A DNA stretch of 7,849 nucleotides, from positions 1 to 7,849 of the forward strand of contig URJU01000100.1 of NCBI GenBank assembly GCA_900548315.1. Direction: 5' to 3'. The position numbers were made by a program, and so were the translations under genes. This stretch comes from an uncultured Coprococcus sp. (GTDB lineage Bacteria > Bacillota > Clostridia > Lachnospirales > Lachnospiraceae). Positions 6,677 to 7,849 of this stretch are shown in pieces (position 1 is the stretch's first letter; each line of letters begins with the position of its first letter). Below the pieces are notes generated by a model. The model saw only the letters and a list, made by a program, of their open reading frames with translations, was not told where the DNA came from and ran no database searches.

Positions 6677-7303
6677 CTACTCGACAACATCCAAAAGATC
6701 TTCAAACTTTTGTATAGCCGCATCCTTATCATCAACCTTGCCAAATCCGTAGGCTGCATGTATGAACTTTATGCCTGCATATCTTGCACTATCACAATCA
6801 CCCTGAATATCTCCAACATATGCAGCATCTTTTATGTCGTTCTTATCCATAATGATCTTTATACTCTCTCCTTTTGACACCTTCGTGTCTCCCCAGCACA
6901 ATATGTCTTTAAAATACTTTCCAAATCCATAGTGCTCTAGAAAAGCTTCAATATAACCACTCTGACAGTTGCTCACAATATAAAGTCTGTGATTTTCAGA
7001 AAGTTTCGCCAGCGTATCCTCAACGCCATCATACAGTTTTCCTCCATGCTGTCTGAGATAGTTGTTTTCAAAATCACCGCAGGCATCAATAAGTTCCGCC
7101 TGTCTCTTCTCCGGGTACTCTCCAAACATCTTTCTCGCTATAGCATCCATAGGCATGCCCATAATAGCTTTTATATCAGCCTCTGTCACTACCATGTCCA
7201 CATCCGGCTGTTCCTTAAGCACCGCTGTCCAGGATTCTGCCACCTTCTCTGCGCTGTCCCACAGAGTTCCATCCATATCAAATATAAGTGATTCAACTTT
7301 CAT
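6677..7303 (-). CDS. HAD-superfamily phosphatase (phosphoglycolate phosphatase / beta-PGM-like, C1 cap)
   Basis: 208 residues. All four HAD motifs are present: I, D9-M-D11-G-T13 (FDMDGTLWDS), with D9 the nucleophile; II, S111 in IVSNCQ; III, K144 in VSKGES; IV, VGD165-IQG-D169. A helical C1 cap occupies about residues 16-85, as in Gph/PgmB-type enzymes. The family hydrolyses small phosphate esters (phosphoglycolate, sugar or nucleotide phosphates) with Mg2+ in the cytosol; the substrate cannot be fixed from sequence. The start ATG (7303) has GAGG seven bases upstream. It lies 28 bases after the ArsR-type regulator gene on the same strand, so it is probably the second gene of that operon and under its control. 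It ends before the bidirectional hairpin at 6552-6597. Confidence 0.92.
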   Translation of the reverse strand: MKVESLIFDMDGTLWDSAEKVAESWTAVLKEQPDVDMVVTEADIKAIMGMPMDAIARKMFGEYPEKRQAELIDACGDFENNYLRQHGGKLYDGVEDTLAKLSENHRLYIVSNCQSGYIEAFLEHYGFGKYFKDILCWGDTKVSKGESIKIIMDKNDIKDAAYVGDIQGDCDSARYAGIKFIHAAYGFGKVDDKDAAIQKFEDLLDVVE

Positions 7304-7331
7304 CGAAATACCTCGCTAAATTTGTATATTT

Positions 7332-7637
7332 TTATTCCAGAATATGATCTACTCCCTGTTTTATGATCGTAACCACGTGTTCATCTGCCAGTTCATATAT
7401 AATATTCTTACCTGATCTCCTGCTTTTTATAAGCTTTGCCTGCTTTAACACTCTGAGCTGATGTGATATAGCAGATGCATTCATTTCCAATTTATCTGCA
7501 ATCTCACCAACACTTAACTCCTGTTTCAGAAGTGCAAACATGATCGATATCCTTGTCGAATCCCCAAACACCTTGAACAGCTCTGCAAGATCTAAAAGAT
7601 CCGAGCTTTCAAGTTCATACTGGTCAAAATCTATCAT
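7332..7637 (-). CDS. ArsR/SmtB-family metal-sensing transcriptional repressor (alpha-5 zinc-site type)
   Basis: 101 residues from the ATG at 7637. The winged-helix core is clear: LAELFKVFGDSTRI (17-30), VGEIADKLEMNASAISHQLR (recognition helix, 43-62), LKQAKLIKSRRSGKNIIYEL (wing, 64-83). The C-terminal helix carries D85-x-H87-x10-H98-x2-E101, exactly the SmtB/CzrA-type alpha-5 ligand spacing for zinc-class ions, and E101 is the last residue. The alpha-3 cysteines of ArsR/CadC (ELCVC) are missing (ELSVG), so arsenic/cadmium thiol sensing is unlikely. The open frame extends to a TTG at 7724, but that codon falls inside the operator and at the predicted transcription start, so I reject it. A ribosome site is not ideal at 7637 (GAGG two bases off, AAAGGA twelve). 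The regulator very likely represses its own operon, including the HAD gene. Confidence 0.9.
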   Translation of the reverse strand: MIDFDQYELESSDLLDLAELFKVFGDSTRISIMFALLKQELSVGEIADKLEMNASAISHQLRVLKQAKLIKSRRSGKNIIYELADEHVVTIIKQGVDHILE

Positions 7638-7716
7638 AACCTCATCTCGTCCTTTCCGTATACGAATGCAAACGCCCTTTCTGAGCAAAACAGTCAAAGC
7701 GTCATACCTGTGCCAA

Positions 7717-7732
7717 TTGAACAATTATTCAA
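7717..7732. promoter_or_regulatory. Predicted ArsR/SmtB operator palindrome
   Basis: TTGAACAATTATTCAA is a near-perfect inverted repeat (TTGAA-N6-TTCAA, only one pair off, 14 of 16 bases symmetric). Its core TGAACAATTATTCA differs by one base from the SmtB operator core as I recall it. It overlaps the transcription start implied by the TTGACA/TACATT promoter, where a repressor would block initiation. Confidence 0.75.
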
Positions 7733-7737
7733 ATGTA

Positions 7738-7766
7738 AATGTACTACAGCCACACTCAAGTGTCAA
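7738..7766 (-). promoter_or_regulatory. Promoter of the ArsR-HAD operon
   Basis: On the minus strand TTGACA (7766-7761), 17 bp, TACATT (7743-7738). The -35 is perfect and the -10 matches 4 of 6. Start near 7731, inside the palindrome at 7717-7732. This leaves a ~90-nt leader before the ATG at 7637. A second TACATT at 7737-7732 is too far (23 bp) to be paired with this -35. Confidence 0.75.
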
Positions 7767-7849
7767 GTGAGTCTAAGCTGCACAAGAACTTCCGGTTCAA
7801 AACTCCATGTAACAATTCTGGTATAAAATTATTATTTAGAGTACATACT

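Noticed and set aside
7638..7724. TTG start at 7724 for the ArsR-type regulator
   Set aside because: It lies inside the operator palindrome and ~7 bases from the predicted transcription start, has no ribosome site, and the added residues are not part of the ArsR fold.
7819..7849. Extended -10 like TGGTATAAA on the plus strand and an AGTA/TACT repeat at the window end
   Set aside because: No -35 at a proper distance and no gene visible before the edge. An A/T-rich stretch gives such matches by chance. It could matter only if a divergent gene starts just beyond the window.

Overview
The window looks like a chromosomal segment from an endospore-forming, low-to-medium GC Firmicute, most probably a Clostridia member of the Lachnospiraceae type. 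The reasons are a cotJABC spore-coat operon, strong GGAGG-type ribosome sites, sigma-A style promoters (TTGACT-17-TATAAT), A/T-flanked intrinsic terminators, and a metallophosphoesterase-like protein whose layout resembles proteins I associate with that family. This placement is inference from gene content, not a database match.

Left part (1-1837, + strand): the 3' end of tex (HhH and S1 RNA-binding domains) is followed by a compact, translationally coupled cotJA-cotJB-cotJC operon. The cotJA-cotJB junction overlaps by 4 nt and the cotJB-cotJC junction by 1 nt. CotJC keeps a full set of manganese-catalase-type metal ligands. A sporulation-type -10 element (CATACTCTA) lies just before cotJA, and the best cotJA start is a GTG at 673 rather than the ATG at 652. 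A separate sigma-A promoter overlapping the end of cotJC drives an EamA/DMT-family ten-helix transporter (1893-2840).

Middle part (2857-4910): a large convergent gene on the minus strand encodes a 604-residue SbcD/YhaO-like metallophosphoesterase-fold protein. Every canonical metal-binding motif I can locate is altered (DxH to DVL, GD to GN, GNHD to GFCD, the later H to C, GHxH to GGRQ). It also carries a C-terminal helix, two-transmembrane hairpin and charged helix, and no SbcC/YhaN ATPase gene is next to it. I read it as a membrane-anchored pseudo-enzyme, and it is the most unusual object in the window. It is divergent from pyrG.

Right part (4911-7849): pyrG (CTP synthase, 538 aa, all key residues present) has its own near-consensus promoter and ends at a strong hairpin shared with the convergent minus-strand unit. 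That unit is an ArsR/SmtB-family regulator with an intact alpha-5 zinc-type ligand set (D85, H87, H98, E101), followed 28 bases later by a HAD phosphatase. A perfect -35 TTGACA, 17 bp, and TACATT precede a 16-bp palindrome (TTGAACAATTATTCAA) that closely resembles the SmtB-type operator, so this operon is probably zinc-responsive and autoregulated. The last ~80 bases (7767-7849) show no gene.
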